A stretch of 64,000 nt of DNA from Litoribrevibacter albus. GTDB lineage: Bacteria > Pseudomonadota > Gammaproteobacteria > Pseudomonadales > Litoribrevibacteraceae. Both the position numbers and the translations under genes were made by a program. How positions within the stretch are numbered: the stretch's first letter is position 1; every line of letters starts with the position of its first letter. The stretch spans positions 434,001 through 498,000 of the forward strand of contig NZ_BSNM01000003.1 of the NCBI RefSeq assembly GCF_030159995.1. Direction: 5' to 3'. The notes under the pieces were generated by a model. The model was not told where the DNA came from. It did no database searches and was given only the letters and a program-made list of their open reading frames with translations. Below are positions 63,395 to 64,000 of this stretch, in pieces.

Positions 63395-64000
63395 CTAGGC
63401 CAGAGAGGCAATCTTTTGCTCAAGCTTGATTTGGTCTTTGGTAAAGTTCCGAATCCCTTCAGCCAGTTTTTCAGTTGCCATAGCATCTTCATTCATGGCC
63501 CAGCGGAAGCTTGCTTCATCGAAGTGAACCGCTTCCATTGGCTCGTATTGATCAGCAAACAGTTTCTGCTCAAGAGGTGCCGTGTCTTGTTCGAGCTCAG
63601 AGAGTAATGCCGGGCTAATAGTTAGGCGATCACAGCCGGCGAGTTGTTCAATCTCTCCTGTATTTCGGAAGCTTGCCCCCATAACAACGGTTTTATGGCC
63701 ATGCTGTTTGAAGTAGTTGTAGATCTTGGTTACTGAAATAACACCAGGATCGGTTTCGGCGCTATAGTCTTCGCCTGTAGAGGCTTTGTACCAATCCAGG
63801 ATTCGACCTACGAATGGGGAGATTAAAAAGGCATTTGCCTCTGCTGCTGCAACAGCCTGAGCGAAACTGAAGATCAATGTCAGATTACAGTTAATGCCTT
63901 CCTGTTGAAGAGCTTCTGCTGCTTTAATTCCTTCCCATGTGGACGCAATTTTGATTAATACTCGATCTTTTCCGATGCCATTTGCTTCATATAGCTCAAT
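63395..64000 (-). CDS. tal: Transaldolase, C-terminal part (partial)
   Basis: The 201 residues visible run to the right edge without a start codon, so the gene continues beyond 64000. The sequence [37 protein letters not shown] contains the Schiff-base lysine region ([10 protein letters not shown]) of the TalB family, followed by [13 protein letters not shown] and [28 protein letters not shown]. It transfers dihydroxyacetone units in the non-oxidative pentose phosphate pathway. I see no frameshift; the missing N-terminal third lies outside the window. Confidence 0.95.
   Translation of the reverse strand: MELYEANGIGKDRVLIKIASTWEGIKAAEALQQEGINCNLTLIFSFAQAVAAAEANAFLISPFVGRILDWYKASTGEDYSAETDPGVISVTKIYNYFKQHGHKTVVMGASFRNTGEIEQLAGCDRLTISPALLSELEQDTAPLEQKLFADQYEPMEAVHFDEASFRWAMNEDAMATEKLAEGIRNFTKDQIKLEQKIASLA

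Overview
The window looks like chromosomal DNA of a marine gammaproteobacterium. The evidence is the sodium-pumping NADH:quinone reductase operon nqrABCDEF with apbE and nqrM, the order mfd / csiV and then gap-nqr-apbE-nqrM-sthA (an arrangement familiar from Pseudomonas-like and oceanospirillal genomes), DNA polymerase II, PA4642-family and TalB-type transaldolase genes, and a moderately AT-rich composition. The genus cannot be fixed from this window. I saw no rRNA, tRNA, CRISPR array, insertion sequence or phage gene.

Layout. Positions 1-1480: a CusR/CopR-type response regulator with the first codons of a downstream gene (probably its sensor kinase), then a small secreted protein whose upstream region carries a near-perfect CusR-type palindrome. 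1479-6336: polB, a small membrane protein and a GAF-GGDEF diguanylate cyclase. 6502-9630: a lipid desaturase, its ferredoxin reductase (with a FabR/DesT-like palindrome upstream) and a YbaK-type tRNA deacylase. 9631-14460: a possible 35-residue membrane peptide, an MscS channel, DsbD and a secreted protein whose ribosome binding site lies in a strong inverted repeat. 14475-16940 (minus strand): an O-antigen-ligase/polymerase-family membrane protein and a secreted protein built from ten 16-residue Ala/Pro/Glu-rich repeats.

17460-43780 is a large exopolysaccharide locus. The first, visibly more AT-rich half (17460-31063) reads as one tightly packed transcription unit: three GT4-like glycosyltransferases, a Wzy-like polymerase, a Wzx-like flippase, a fused Alg14-Alg13/PssD-PssE-type transferase, three acyltransferase-3 proteins (one with an SGNH domain), a secreted beta-helix protein, and an acyl-adenylating enzyme fused to a carrier-protein domain. 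The second half holds the export and control machinery (outer-membrane barrel, Wza-like export protein, Wzc-like copolymerase/tyrosine kinase, PHP-type tyrosine phosphatase, a small membrane-anchored protein), the initiating undecaprenyl-phosphate sugar transferase, and precursor supply for GDP-mannose (manC, manB), UDP-glucose (galU) and UDP-glucuronate (ugd). Together they suggest a Wzx/Wzy-dependent acidic, mannose-containing, acyl-decorated polysaccharide. The least expected part is the apparent private acyl-activation module.

43843-64000 is mostly conserved chromosomal backbone: a large M48 metallopeptidase, csiV, mfd, a long-form glyceraldehyde-3-phosphate dehydrogenase, the Na+-NQR operon with its flavin transferase and assembly factor, soluble transhydrogenase, a PA4642-family protein, a second MscS channel, and the C-terminal part of transaldolase running off the right end.
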